Position numbers and translations under genes: made by a program
Shown here: positions 11,760 through 22,805 of the stretch, in pieces
Numbering within the stretch: position 1 is the stretch's first letter
How the letters are laid out: each line of letters opens with the position of its first letter
Notes under the pieces: model-generated
Seen by the model: the letters and a program-made list of their open reading frames with translations, nothing else
Databases searched by the model: none
Told to the model about the DNA's origin: nothing
Origin: Shinisaurus crocodilurus
Lineage: Eukaryota > Chordata > Lepidosauria > Squamata > Shinisauridae
Direction of reading: 5' to 3'
NCBI GenBank assembly: GCA_021292165.1
Contig: CM037880.1
Coordinates: 180,317,085-180,381,084, forward strand
DNA length: 64,000 nucleotides

Positions 11760-12090
11760 CCTACAAATGGCATCAAAGAGCAGGAGGGAAGGAGGCTGGA
11801 GAGGCTTCAGGATACCTTGTATCCAGGCTACCCGTCTCCTCCCCTACCCACTCCCCAAAATGCCCCCTTTTACCCCTAAGGTTGCTTTTCCAACCTGAGA
11901 GCAGCTGGCATGGCTGTTTCTGCACCAGCTGCGAGGGGGCGGGAGGGGGCCAGAGAGCCGATTCCCAGCTCTGAGGTCAGAGCGCTGTCTCCAGCCTCAG
12001 AGCTGGGAATCCAGACTATCCTATGGCCCCTCAGACGATGTCTGGGGGCCACAGGAGTGTTCCCTAAAGAACAATCCTATGATACTAAGA
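11760..12090 (-). repeat. GC-rich hairpin-ended repeat, copy 2
   Basis: Antisense to copy 1. The end hairpin ctatggcccctcagac / gtctgggggccacagg is at 12020-12056, followed by aacaatcctatg. The body carries cagctggcatggctgtttct and paired agctctgaggtcagagc blocks. Confidence 0.6.
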
Positions 12091-14230
12091 ATAATTTCCC
12101 CCCTAAAAAAAAGTATTGACTCTTTTTCCATTTTTCCCAAAATTTGCCAGAACCTTTTCACCAAAAGTTCAGTTTCTAGTTTTCATTTTTTTATTTTAAT
12201 ATTCTCCCATTCTTATTTTCAATCTACACATAGTCATTCCAACATAAAATTAATTGCAAAGACATTTCACAATGTAAACCACACCAAAACTACCACAAGT
12301 TGTGAAAGTGTGTAAACAATACTATCCTTGGTTATTAGGATTAACATTTTCTTACAACGTGTATTTACAGTATCCACAAGGATAATGATCTGTGGGTAGA
12401 GCAGCACCTGGTAGAATGTTAGACACAATGCCCCTCCTACCTTCCAAACTTGTGTCACTACGTACCTAGTATATCCTTGATATTATTAGTCCTTTTATAT
12501 GCAGACATTGTTTTTTCTTGGGAAATGGCATATCCTGGAAGATATATCTAATGTTTCAAAATGCTTCTTATTACAGGCATAGTAGTTTCATTGAAACGAT
12601 CTACCTTTGACCCTCTAATGGTATTACTCCTTGCATGTCTTTAGGAATTAAACATTGCAGCTGTCTGTTTTGTTTGGCTTTTACAGCTGTCTTTTTTATC
12701 TTCATTTTTTTGCTTTCGAAACTTCCCAGTTTTCTCACTAATATTTCTATTTGGGCATATTTAAACATCAATAGCGTATCAAGTCTTGCTTCATTCATGA
12801 TGCACTACTATCCACAAGAGAGAAGGGTGGGGGGAGAGGAAGAAAGAGGGATAAAGGAAGTACCTAGTATGACGCAGGCTTATTCTGCTAAACATAAAAT
12901 TGTTTGGCACCTTAGTCTGAATAGAAATTACACTACCTTGTAAATTGGCACAGTGCCATCCTGACAAGATGGACTAGGGTGCAGACAGCTAAGAGATTAA
13001 GCATAAGCATCAAATGTATTTTCTGAGAGCAGGACACCCAGCCAGGAATGTCAAAACAGCTGTCCAGCCTGAGTTTGCATGCCTGCACTTAAGAGGATAT
13101 GACGTTGCCACTCAACCCGAGCTGGATTAACTTGGAAAATAAAGTAAGCTCCCACATCTACATAAGGTGAGTTTGTAAAATCAGGATTAGTTGTCTCAGG
13201 AACTTTGCAGAGTTACTGTAGAAATGGGCATTTAGGGGATTGAATTCTAAGGTGATGTAAAATGTTAGCCTAATAATGCATCAGAACATGTTTGTTTTCA
13301 AAGAAAAGGAGGCGGGCAGTATAGATAAAATGGTCTAAATAGACATGCTTACATTTTGTGATTAACTACAAAATTCATTGTTCTAATTTCTATCACTACC
13401 TCTTTTGAACCCAGAGTTCTATTTTTTGGAGTTTCTTCTCTTCCTTTCTTGCCGCAGGCACATAAAATCCTTTATACTTCAGCACCATCCATGTACCTTT
13501 TCTTCAGGGTGTTTCTAACTTGCATCTTAAATTTGGCAAAGTCAGTCCCACTACCTTGCCCACATGCATGTATGTTGGAGGGGCTGGAGTCCCCATAGAG
13601 ACCAATGATTTTGTGACTTGAAAACAAAGCAGGATGTCATCTAAGTGAAAGCAACATCTATGTGATTAAACAGCAAGCCCACGTGATCAACACCACTCAT
13701 CATATGCCCTTGGCTGCCTCACCTGCCCTCTGCTCACTTGACTAATCCATTTACAGCTGGGCTTATTCTCACGTTCCAACAGCCTGAGCAGCTTTCAACC
13801 TTCAAGCTTGCTGAAATCAATCTGCTAGATATGGATAGGGGCAGAAATTACAAATCCTAGTCCTTAATTGTGAACTGTCCAGGTCATAAAGAGTAAGTGT
13901 ATAAATGTCTGAAATGCCACAGATTCAGACTTTAGAGCTTGCACTCTCAAAATGGCAAAACATCTAGATTTCTCAGTGCTACAAATATAAGGAACTCCAT
14001 TTCCCCTGAGGAATAATCTTTTTCTCTTAAATTGAGCTGGATCACATTGCTTGAGATAAAGCCAGTAGTGGTGGGGGGTGGGGGTCAGTACTTGTTAGAT
14101 TTTAATTTAATCTTTGTCGGATACTAGGGAAATGCCAATTAGGCTGATTGATCACCTCTCTACCTCTTCCCATTCTGGGAAGTCCAAGTCCAAGCAGCAG
14201 GAAGCTAGGCTGTGCTTGAGTGAAGAGATT
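12091..14230. other. no recognised gene; AT-rich intronic sequence
   Basis: Several short open stretches (for example 12601-12798 minus, lysine-rich) have no recognisable motif. T-rich parts near 12120-12240 and 12680-12720. Possibly old LINE material, but I cannot support a family. Confidence 0.4.
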
Positions 14231-14472
14231 ATTTATTTATTTATTATATTTATTATATTTATACCCCACCTTTTTTCCTGAAAGGAACCCAAGGTGGCTT
14301 ACACAATCCTCCTCCTCCTCCATTTTATCCTCACAACAACCCTGTGAGGTAGGTTAGGCTGAGAGTCAGTGACTGGCCCAAAGTCACCCAGTGAGTTTCA
14401 AGGCCAAGCGGGGACTAGAACCCGGATCTCCCAAGTCCCAGTCCAACACTCTCACCACTACGCTACACTGGA
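14231..14472 (-). mobile_element. Sauria-type SINE, full length
   Basis: Antisense copy: (TTTA)n tail, ataccccaccttttttcctg, conserved body (aggtaggttaggctgagagt, actggcccaaagtcacccag), then the tRNA-like head. The tail and internal promoter identify a tRNA-derived SINE moved by a LINE partner. Confidence 0.9.
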
Positions 14473-15600
14473 CTGCATTAGACTGCACGTTTTAGCAGAA
14501 ACTAAAGCAACTAAACTAAAGCAACTTATTCAAGGAAGGTGTGTGGTTTCCTGCCTCTACAAATGGATTGGACAGATACCTGTGGAATCTAAGGGTCTGC
14601 TTGCAACAGTATGCATATGCATACTGGCATCCCTGATTAAATCTACAATTCTAGAATTTTTGGTGTGAAAAGTCAGTACCTCCTCAGAGAGGTACTAACT
14701 TACTTACAATGTTCCTTATGCTGTGGAACAGACTTACTTACATTGTTCCTTGAAAGCTTGCCACATAAAATGAAAGACTTGGATACTCATGATGAGTAGA
14801 TCTGCTCTCAGCAAGCTCCCATATCAACCTATATTTGTGACTGAGTGCACTGCACAGCTTGCTATTTGAAGGCAGTAAGAGTAGGTACACCATCAAGAAC
14901 AGATTGACTAACAAGCAAATATTACAAGCAGATCTTTTCAATGGGTACCGGTAAGTGGTCCCAGCCCTCTACTTGATATAGCAGACAGAAGTACTTGTAA
15001 GTAATTCCTGAGCTACTCTTTGAGTGTAATCAACTGCAAACACAGAAAGAACAGCACAGGAATGTAGCAAGACAAGGATAGTTTGCCCCTCAATGTCCTA
15101 AAATGAAAAACGTGATTTGAGGCACTGGTGTGGACACATCCCCACTGGCTCCTGATCCTGGAAGCAGCAGATGGGCTGCTCCTTCAGGGGTAGGCCAGAT
15201 ACTCTTCCTATGATTCTGATTAACCTCTAGCTCTTGTTGAATAATAGAAGTAAGATGGGACTATAAGGGGCCAAGTTATTTTTGAGTGGCAGGGCACATC
15301 CTGACAGAAATTGCCTAGAGAACTGGAGATCCAGAGGTAGTCACATTCTTAATTTAAATTGCATATCACACAGCAGCCACAACCCTCAAAGCACCTTACA
15401 AAATATAAAGCATCAATAGAGCATCAACACACACACTAAAAACTCTGAAATGAGACACAAGCAGCACAGCCACTTGCTTTTCGATGAGAATTAAATGAAT
15501 CGAGATAATCTATTGGACTTCAGGCCCAATTTTTGCACCAAAAACCACATTGGTTACCCTGACAGATGACCTGTACTGGGTGATGGACACAAAGAGTATA
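14473..15600. other. no recognised feature
   Basis: Non-coding, with a local repeat of cttacttacattgttcctt / cttacttacaatgttcctt near 14700-14750. Confidence 0.4.
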
Positions 15601-15639
15601 GCATCAACCATGCTATCCTTCTAGGATGGGACTTCAGGA

Positions 15640-16356
15640 TTAGGAGTGAGAAGTATGGAATCTTGGTCATTCCATTCTTATCTAGGGGACATATTTCAGA
15701 AGGTGGCTCTGGCAGACTACTGCTCAACACATGACATTTATAACATTAGGTCCTGCAGGAAACTGCTGAGCGAGCCGAGGTCATCCAGGGTTTTTAAGTT
15801 GGGTGTCATCAATATGCAGATGACACTCAATTCTACCACTCCTTTACATCTGATTCAGGTGAGGCTGTCAAAGTGCTGCATCAATGCTTGTAATCAGTAA
15901 TGGACTGGATGAGGACCAACAAAATGAAGCTCAATCCTGAAAAGTTAGAGGCACTGTTGGTAGGTGGCTTTTCTGTTCTGGATGGAGCTGTACTCCCCCT
16001 AAAGTCTGGGGATGCTCATTGATCCAGCTTTGTTGCTGGAAGTCCAAGTGGTGTCAGCGGCAAGGAGCACATTTCACTAGTTGGGGCTGGTGCACCAGTA
16101 GGAAGCCCCCTTCAAGACATCATGGTCATGGTTATCCATGCTCTGGTAACCTACAGTTTAGACTGCTGTAATCCATGGTTCATGAGGCTGACTTTGAAGA
16201 CTGATTACAATGTGTAGTTAATTCAAAATATATCCACTTGTTATTAACTGGAACGCTTTTGGGTTTTTAAAAAAAAAACCCACACACATCTTGCTTAAAG
16301 AGCTGCACTGGCTTCTGGTCCACTTCTGAGTACAATTCATACAATTCACTTTTACA
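15640..16356 (+). mobile_element. L2-type LINE fragment, left half of a split copy
   Basis: Translates, with frame breaks, to L2 reverse transcriptase pieces: an ATATGCAGATGAC stretch (the YADD box, near 15810) and TGGATGAGGACCAACAAAATG with the NPEKLEAL-type motif after it. It stops at about 16356, where an inverted-repeat element begins, and resumes at 17673. Confidence 0.8.
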
Positions 16357-17672
16357 GGGTTGCCACTAAAATTTCATTTTCCATTTCCCTGACTTTCCTT
16401 GACCAACTTTTGTCAATTTCCCTGATCACCATTCAAAAATAATCCCAAGTTAAAAGAATTCATAGGTTACATTATATTAAATAATGATTTTATTAAATGT
16501 TTTAAAACTACACAGGTACTGAAAGGCAATTCTTTTCTGTCAAGATAGGAGCTTCAATATGAGCTTCTTTAAACATTGAGACTGGGCTATAAGCCACGGT
16601 GGGTTGTCGTGTCATGCAAACCCGGGACAGTTTGTCAGAGTGGCTTATTTTTGCATTATAAACCATCCTAACAAGCCATAGCTTGTGGTAGGGTGTTTGA
16701 CCCACGATGGGTTGTCATATCATCTGAACCTGGACGACATGGTCCATCATGGGTCAACCCTGACTATAAGTGAGCCGCTTGACAAGAGTGGCAAAAAACC
16801 CTTGCCACTCTTGTCAAGCAGCTGGCAGGCAACTGCTATTGCCAGCCACCACAAAAGTGCCTGAGTGGCACTTTGGGGCATCTGGCAAAGGCTTCCCCTG
16901 CTCCCCGCCACTGCCGCAAGCCGTTTTGGGCTCGCAGTGGCTTGACTTTTTAAAAAAAATCTTTTCTGGAGGGGAGATTGCGAAAGCTGGCTGTCAAACC
17001 AGCTTTCGTGATCCCCATGGGGGCATCCACGAGGTGCCACTCCAAGGACCACCCATGGTACCTTGGAAGGGCTGCCCATGGTCAGCCCCCCCTTTTTTAA
17101 AAAAGTACCAATAATGCACGCAAATCTACCTTTTTTTTAACCCAACCTGCCCAATTTGCACAAATCAGGCAGGACGGGTTAGCATAAGGAGGTCCCTGGG
17201 CTAGGCACTGACCAGGGTGGGTGCCTTCTGGCCAAATCCAGCAGGCACTCACCCTGTACAGTGCCTACCCCAGGCTGTAGGTAAGTATTTCCCCCCTTTG
17301 CAAGGAGCTCACAGCTTTGACAGCTCCTTGCAAAGTCCCAGGAGACCGTGGTTTGCACGATCGTGGGCTCTTTCCCCCCTTTTCACAGTGCGATCCCCTG
17401 GTTTCTTTGGGGGAGATCAGGTGTCCCTAGTGGTCCCCCAGGTTTGCAAGTGTCCCTCCACTGCTAGCATCAGGGGAACCTTCAAAACTGGAGGGGATTC
17501 CCACTGATAGGTTGGAGGGCTCAGTTTGACATGCATCAAAATAACATCAAACTCGCGTGCCCCTGGCAGCAGCATCTCAAAAAATCCATTACATGAGTAT
17601 ATCTTAACCACAATTTCCCTTACTTTCCATGACCAATTTCCATTTCTGACTTTCCAGAAAGTGGCAACCGTG
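16357..17672. mobile_element. 1.3-kb inverted-repeat element inserted in the L2
   Basis: The left end agggttgccactaaaatttc and the right end, whose reverse complement begins acggttgccactttctgg, are inverted repeats with subterminal tttccctgactttcc-type motifs. Flanks acttttac / gctttaaa may be a worn 8-bp duplication, suggesting hAT. The interior has no transposase but holds strong hairpins (16778-16818) and a GC-rich part. Confidence 0.65.
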
Positions 17673-18075
17673 CTTTAAAGCCCTACACAGAATAGGATGC
17701 GAATACCTAAGGAAATGTCTTCTCCTCCATCAATCTGCCAGTCCACAAAGATATTCTTGAAAGGCCCCCTGAAGCAAGGAAGGTGACTGGGTAAGAAGGC
17801 CTTCTCTGTTGTGATACCCAGTTTATGGCACTCTCTCCCCATGGAGGCTTGCCTGGCACCCATGCTGATGTCTTTTAAGTGTCAGGCAAAGATCTTCTTA
17901 TTCTCCCAAACTACTGATGTTGGATAGGATTTTAACTTCTGCTTGTATTAAAAACAATTCTGTCTTTTCATCTTGTTTTATTATTAATTTTTAAATATTC
18001 ATTATGTTTTTATCTTACTGTTTTGAACCACCCTCAAATGTTTTTATTAGAGGGTCATAAAGCAATTCCTGAAAT
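17673..18075 (+). mobile_element. L2-type LINE fragment, right half
   Basis: Continues the L2 copy with tttaaagccctacacag and the C-terminal coding remnant (agtttatggcactctctcc, as in NLWNSLP), then an AT-rich 3' end. Non-functional. Confidence 0.75.
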
Positions 18076-18199
18076 ACCTAGTGGACTAAATAGGCCTTGC
18101 ATTTCTTTCTAAAATCCATTGAAGTGTACTTATGCACTTTGGAATGGACCACATTCCACAATGCTGGAGCAATTGCCTTGTCCTTAAGCTTTCCCACCC

Positions 18200-18570
18200 C
18201 ACTTTAAAGACAGAACTCTGAGTAAGACCTCCTCCAAATCTGGGGCAGATGGCTGCAAACACCAGCTCCACCCTCTCCATTCCTGAACTTGCTGCATTGA
18301 ACAAAAAGATCCAACAAGGGCTTATACTCACATTCACCTGAATGTGAGTAGAACTGTCCGTGTGACTGGGAACCCTGATAAAGCAGGCTTCCCAACAGTA
18401 CGAGATGATTCTATTTGCAGTCAAGTGAACGTGAGCATAAGCCCCCTTCAGACCTTGCTGCACAATACGGCAAGTTTGGAAACAGGGAAGACCACGATAG
18501 GAATGTTAGGGACAGCATCTGTGCCCCCTATACAGGTCCAGATTTCCTGTTCAGACATAATGCCTGAACG
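18200..18570. repeat. long imperfect fold-back
   Basis: Arms around gggcttatactcacattcac (18314-18333) and its inverted partner tgaacgtgagcataagccc (18425-18443) extend outward with decreasing match (for example cctgaacttgctgcattg versus the reverse complement of caatacggcaagtttgg). Probably an old MITE. Confidence 0.55.
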
Positions 18571-18815
18571 GGGCTCTTGTGAGTCAAGGGAGTAGGTTCA
18601 TAAGGGGGAGAAGGACTTGCTGATATACGTATACAGATCTCATGGTTGTGAATCAGATTGATTATTGATTTATTTCCAACCCACCTTTCTATAGAAGTAA
18701 TCAAGGGGGCTTACAAACAACAGATCCTTGAACTGAGTTTGAAAATTAGTGCTGTGGTTACAATATTGGTTTACTATGTTACCACCTGTGAGAAGATAGG
18801 TTGCAGTATTCTGAG
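18571..18815. other. no firm feature
   Basis: 18660-18740 resembles a LINE/SINE tail region (ttatttccaacccaccttt, ggcttacaaacaaca), too short to name. Confidence 0.35.
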
Positions 18816-18844
18816 AAAACCAGTGTGGTGTATAGTGGTTAGAG

Positions 18845-18967
18845 CAGGGTTCTCCAACCTTGGGTCCCCAGATGTTGCTGGCCTACATCTCCCAGCATAC
18901 CCAGCCAGCATGGCTAATGGCAAGGTATTCTGGGAGCTGTAGTCCAGCAACATCTGGGGACCCAAGG
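18845..18967. mobile_element. palindromic hAT-like MITE, right end lost
   Basis: Starts cagggttctccaaccttggg; the second half (caacatctggggacccaagg) is its inverted repeat. It contains the tacatctcccagcat / gggagctgtagtcc core common to this family. The last ten or so bases of the right terminal repeat are missing where a SINE begins. Confidence 0.8.
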
Positions 18968-19208
18968 TTTGTTTATTTATTTATTTATTTATTATATTTA
19001 TACCCCGCCTTTTTTCCTGAAAGGAACCCAAGGAAGCTTACATAATCCTCCTCCTCTCCATTTTATCTTCACAACAACCCTGTGAGGTAGGTTAGGCTGA
19101 GAGACCGTGACTGGCCCAAAGTCACCCAGGGAGCTTCGTGGCCAAGTGGGGACTAGAACCCGGATCTCCCGAGTCCAAGTCCAACACTCTAACCACTACG
19201 CCACGCTG
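18968..19208 (-). mobile_element. Sauria-type SINE, youngest layer of the nest
   Basis: Complete antisense copy with a (TTTA)n tail, ataccccgccttttttcctg, and a tRNA-like head ending ccactacgccacgctgg. It lies at the right edge of the MITE. Confidence 0.88.
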
Positions 19209-19413
19209 GGTTAGAGGCTCAGACTAGAAGAGATATGATTTCAAATTCCCACTCACCATGAAGCTCCTTCTGGGTGACTTTGGGCTAGTCACTCTCCCTC
19301 AGCCTAACCTACTTCACCGGGTTGTTTGTGAGGATAAAATGGAGGAGAGAACCATGTGTGCTGCAATGAACTCCTTGGAGTAAAGACTGGATATAAATGT
19401 AGTAAATAAAAAA

Positions 19414-19770
19414 ATCTGCTGCAGCTTTCTGTACTCTCTTAAAGAGCTGTCCCATGTACAGTAGTCAATACTGAATATTACACAGGCATGGATCACAGTG
19501 ACAAGATTCCTGTTTTCCAGGAAAGCATACTGGTGGTGTTTCAAACAAAGCTGATAAAGCAATCCTGGTCACAACCTCTGGCTGTTTCTCTAGCAATAAT
19601 CTGGGTCCAAAAGCAACCACAGACAACAAACCTTCTCCAATAAAGGAAATGGGAACCATCTATAACAGCTAAATGTACCTCTTTAAGAACACTTGAATTC
19701 GCTATCCAAATCACTTCCATCTTGTCTGGATTTAGCTTCAGCCTATTGATTCTCATCCATTCAACCATTT
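19414..19770 (-). mobile_element. L2-type LINE fragment
   Basis: The minus strand encodes WMRINRLKLNPDKMEVIW, a conserved L2 reverse-transcriptase motif, followed by a frame-broken remnant of VTVIHACVIFSIDYC. It is truncated at both ends. Confidence 0.8.
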
Positions 19771-20137
19771 TTAAGGAACAAGTGCAATAAATGAATCTGC
19801 AGCACTTTCCTTTATAATGTAGTATTTACATTGCTGCAATTCTATGCCAATTTACCTGGGAATTTACCTATACCAATTTACCTGGTATAGGATGCGATCT
19901 TATACCAATTTACCTGGGAACACTTTAAACAGTAATATTATCCTATTTTTTCATAGAACAGATGGAAGGCAAAAATATCTAAACTTAGGCTGGACTGTTA
20001 CTACTTTCAGATAACTGATTTTGCATTATGATTTAATGATTTTCTATGTGGCTGCAGTCTGGTGTATCCCATGCACAGCATCTATTAAAAATCAATGTGA
20101 TTTACATGCTCATAATGGGATACAGGACTGGATACAG
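19771..20137. other. local direct repeats, otherwise nothing recognised
   Basis: Three copies of ccaatttacctgg occur within 19849-19920, a short local duplication. Confidence 0.5.
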
Positions 20138-20236
20138 CAGCCTTCCCCAAGCTGGTGCCTTTCAGATGTTTTGGACTACAACTCCCAGCATTCCTGACCA
20201 TTCACTATGCTGTCTGGAGCTAGTGGGATTTGAAGT

Positions 20237-21201
20237 CTAAGGGCCAGGGATGGGGACTCGGACTCGACTTGTGAGTTGGACTGAGTCCCCCCCTCTGACT
20301 CGACTCGGACTCGAGTCCCAATATTTTTAATGGGACTCGAGACCAAGGACTCTTCAACATCCCTGGGCTGTGCCAGAAGGAGTGGAGAGGAGCATGATTG
20401 CCGGCAAAGAGCGCATGGAAGCGAGGTGTGCCGCTGCTCGGCCACTATGGACGGCTACCAGGAATGCAGCCCCAACAGTGTGTCAAGATTTATTTTGACT
20501 GATGTGTTGCGTACTTGGGAGAGGCAGAAGAAGGACCTGAGATTACTCTGTGTGGCTGCTCTGAGTGTGTTTCTGGTTCCAGCAAGTTCATCACCAGTGG
20601 AGCGGGTGTTCAGTGAGGGTGGAATTGTGATGAGATCTCACCGTTCCAGAATGGGGGCCAAACATTTAGAAAAAATCATGTTCCTCAAATGCAACATGGA
20701 TAAGTTTTAGGAAGTACAGCAAGTTTATTTTTTAAAATCATTTTTCTAAAATGCAACCTTTCAGACATTTTGGGTTTGGCTGCCTCTGCCTCCCTGTCTG
20801 GGGTTCCCAGCCTCCTCTGCCTGCCTGGTCTCTTCTTGACCAGTTCAACAGTTGAATTGTCCAAGACAAAGGCCTCTGCCTGCCTGCTTTGGGGTTCCCT
20901 GCCTCCTCTGCCTGCCTGGTTATTTTGGGTTTTTCTGCCTGGTCTGTTCTTGCCAAAATCAGTTGCAGTTTTGAAATAAAAAGGCACACTTGTGCCTAGA
21001 ATTTATTTAAACCACACATCCGAAGTAGCCTTATTTTGTTGGGAAAAAACCCCATTGATTTTAATAGGGACTCGTGGAGTCAGCTTTGGGGGTGACTCGT
21101 GACTCGTGAGTCACCATTTTGGATCAAGGACTCGGACTCGGACTCGAGTCCAAAGACTCGTGACTCGAGACCAAGGACTCTTCAACATCCCTGCTAAGGG
21201 C
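20237..21201 (+). mobile_element. hAT transposon derivative, copy A
   Basis: The element proper is 20245-21193, starting cagggatg and ending catccctg, with the perfect 8-bp duplication ctaagggc at 20237-20244 and 21194-21201. Both ends carry many gactcg/cgagtc units, likely transposase-binding repeats. The 8-bp duplication and the encoded domain place it in hAT. It lacks most of the transposase, so it is non-autonomous. Confidence 0.93.
20330..20710 (+). pseudogene. hAT transposase C-terminal dimerisation ORF, copy A
   Basis: Open for 126 residues. Residues 51-126 are the hAT C-terminal dimerisation domain, with FLVPASSSPVERVFSEGG at 81-98 and a normal end NMDKF. The first 40 residues read through the subterminal repeats and are not transposase. 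The zinc-finger and catalytic parts are missing, so no transposition activity is expected. An isolated dimerisation domain could in principle interfere with a full transposase; that is speculation. Copy B at 41121-41507 encodes nearly the same protein. Confidence 0.8.
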
Positions 21202-21220
21202 ACCAGGTTAGGGAAGGCTG

Positions 21221-21776
21221 GTAGTATATAGTTTGTATAGAAACAAAGGACAAGAGTATATTATCCCCACCACTACTACCTTCTATCTGAAAATAAAGTG
21301 CATCGCTGTTAACAACAAATGTTCACATTTCAGAATTCAAGTTCCTTCTGATGTCACATACTTGGGAGCACATTTACGGAGTTCCTAAGAGAGCACCATC
21401 ATAATATTTAAACCAATGTGTTCTGGGGAAAAGGCTGCCAATCCCACTAGGATAAGCTGACAGCTAGAATGACACAGGAATAAGGGAAGTGCTGCCTGGA
21501 AAAAGGAAAAAGAACAGAAGGAAGAAGCACAGTCCATCTTCCATTTACCGCCACTTGACCATAAGCACAAGTTACTAGATTATGGATCATCCCTTTGCTT
21601 TGCAAAAAAGCGGGGGGCATGAACTCCTTCCTGCAGATCTTTATATAATTGAGGCCGAGAATACACCATAAGTCATTTTCTCATTTACCTCATGGAACTA
21701 CTATTCTCTTTAAAGCTACATAAAACAAGCTTGTTTTCTTATGCAACAATAAACTTTGAGGGAATTGACATGAAAA
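21221..21776. other. no recognised feature
   Basis: AT-rich, no coding or repeat signal identified. Confidence 0.4.
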
Positions 21777-22033
21777 TACAGTAATACCTTGGATTGCAAG
21801 TAACTTGGTTTGAGAGCGTTTTGCAAGACAAGCAAATTTTTAAATATTTATTTAATATTTTTTTTACTTGATATACAAGCGACGTCTTGCAATACAAGTA
21901 CTGTAGTACGGCTTAAATTAAAAATCTCTGTACAAATTTTTTGGGGGGGATTTCGTTTTGATATAAGAGTGTTTTGGATTACAAGCACGTTTCTGGAACA
22001 AATTATGCTCTCAATCCAAGGCATGACTGTATA
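21777..22033. mobile_element. Tc1/mariner-like MITE, copy 2
   Basis: Ends tacagtaataccttggattg and caatccaaggcatgactgta, with TA at both sides. The interior closely matches copy 3 at 42.1 kb, including ttttgcaagacaagcaaatt and gcgacgtcttgcaatacaag. Confidence 0.85.
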
Positions 22034-22364
22034 GTGCTTTTACCAATCACCTTTTTTGTAAACATTACACTGAACTATTTTTCTAAGAAAAAGAATCAGG
22101 GTCAGAAATCCTAACTTAAACACTGAAAAGATGAAACAGCTGCCAGTGCATTTGAACTGATCTATGAATACAGAACAGAGAACTCAAACTAAAGATACCT
22201 GTATCAGCTTGTATTAAAATGTTACTACGGTAGTAGTTAAAGAGAGTGAGCCAGCGTGACATAACCTGGATCAGATTTTCTTTAAATCAGGCAATTTAAA
22301 TCAGCAAGAAAAGGGGGGAAAGTAAATCAAGGATTAAATAAAGTTTGCTGTTGAGACTTTTTCA
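22034..22364. other. no recognised feature
   Basis: AT-rich non-coding sequence. Confidence 0.4.
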
Positions 22365-22570
22365 TATATTTCATAGATTTCATAGATCATAGAGTTGGAA
22401 GGAGCCTACAAGGCTATCGAGTCCAACCCCCTGCTCAATGCAGGAAACTAGAGGAGGGGTCTCCCATCCAAGTAATAACCAGGCCTGACCCTGCTTAGCT
22501 TTCCACGCTCAGACAAACTGAGCCAGCGTGAGCCACCTGAACAATGGTGCAAATCTAACCACCAAACCAT
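22365..22570 (-). mobile_element. chimeric SINE: 5S rRNA-like body plus CR1-like tail, copy 1
   Basis: On the minus strand, 22522-22457 reads aagctaagcagggtcaggcc and tggttattacttggatggga, matching vertebrate 5S rRNA from roughly base 33 to 92, including the internal promoter boxes. After ctcctctag it continues as the CR1 3' end (cattgagcagggggttggac, tccttccaactctatg). A 5S-headed SINE using a CR1 tail for reverse transcription is the simplest reading. A second copy at 55418-55512 has the same junction. Confidence 0.75.
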
Positions 22571-22805
22571 GTTAACTTACAACAAAATACAGTATTATTT
22601 ACACTGTTTTATTCACACAAGCAGGTTTTCCGCCTCTTTGTCTCACTAAATAAACAATCCAATTTGATTGATTTTTAAAAACAAACGAACATTGATTTTT
22701 ATCCATCCTGGACATAACAAAATAAAAAAGTTTTGATGGTGTATCAAACAAGTGTATTTCCCATGCATACATTAGTACCTCCTGGTCTCATAAATTAACT
22801 AACAG
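22571..22805. other. no recognised feature
   Basis: AT-rich non-coding sequence. Confidence 0.35.

Larger units (their letters stand above)
18816..19413 (+). mobile_element. old Sauria-type SINE, interrupted
   Basis: The sense head (accagtgtggtgtatagtgg) is at 18819-18844 and the body and tail at 19217-19413 (ctgggtgactttgggctagt, ggaggagagaaccatgtg, ggatataaatgtagtaaata). Between them lie a MITE and a second SINE. The MITE target duplication ggttagag is at 18837-18844 and 19209-19216. Confidence 0.85.
20138..21220. mobile_element. hAT-like MITE split by a hAT element
   Basis: Left half cagccttccccaagctggtg ... tttggactacaactcccagc (20138-20244). Right end gggcaccaggttagggaagg ... ctg (21199-21220). 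The terminal repeats are inverted complements; the hAT element and its duplication lie between. Confidence 0.8.

Noticed and set aside
22457..22522. 5S rRNA gene
   Set aside because: Only the middle of 5S is present, with changes, and it is fused to a CR1 tail, so it is SINE-derived.
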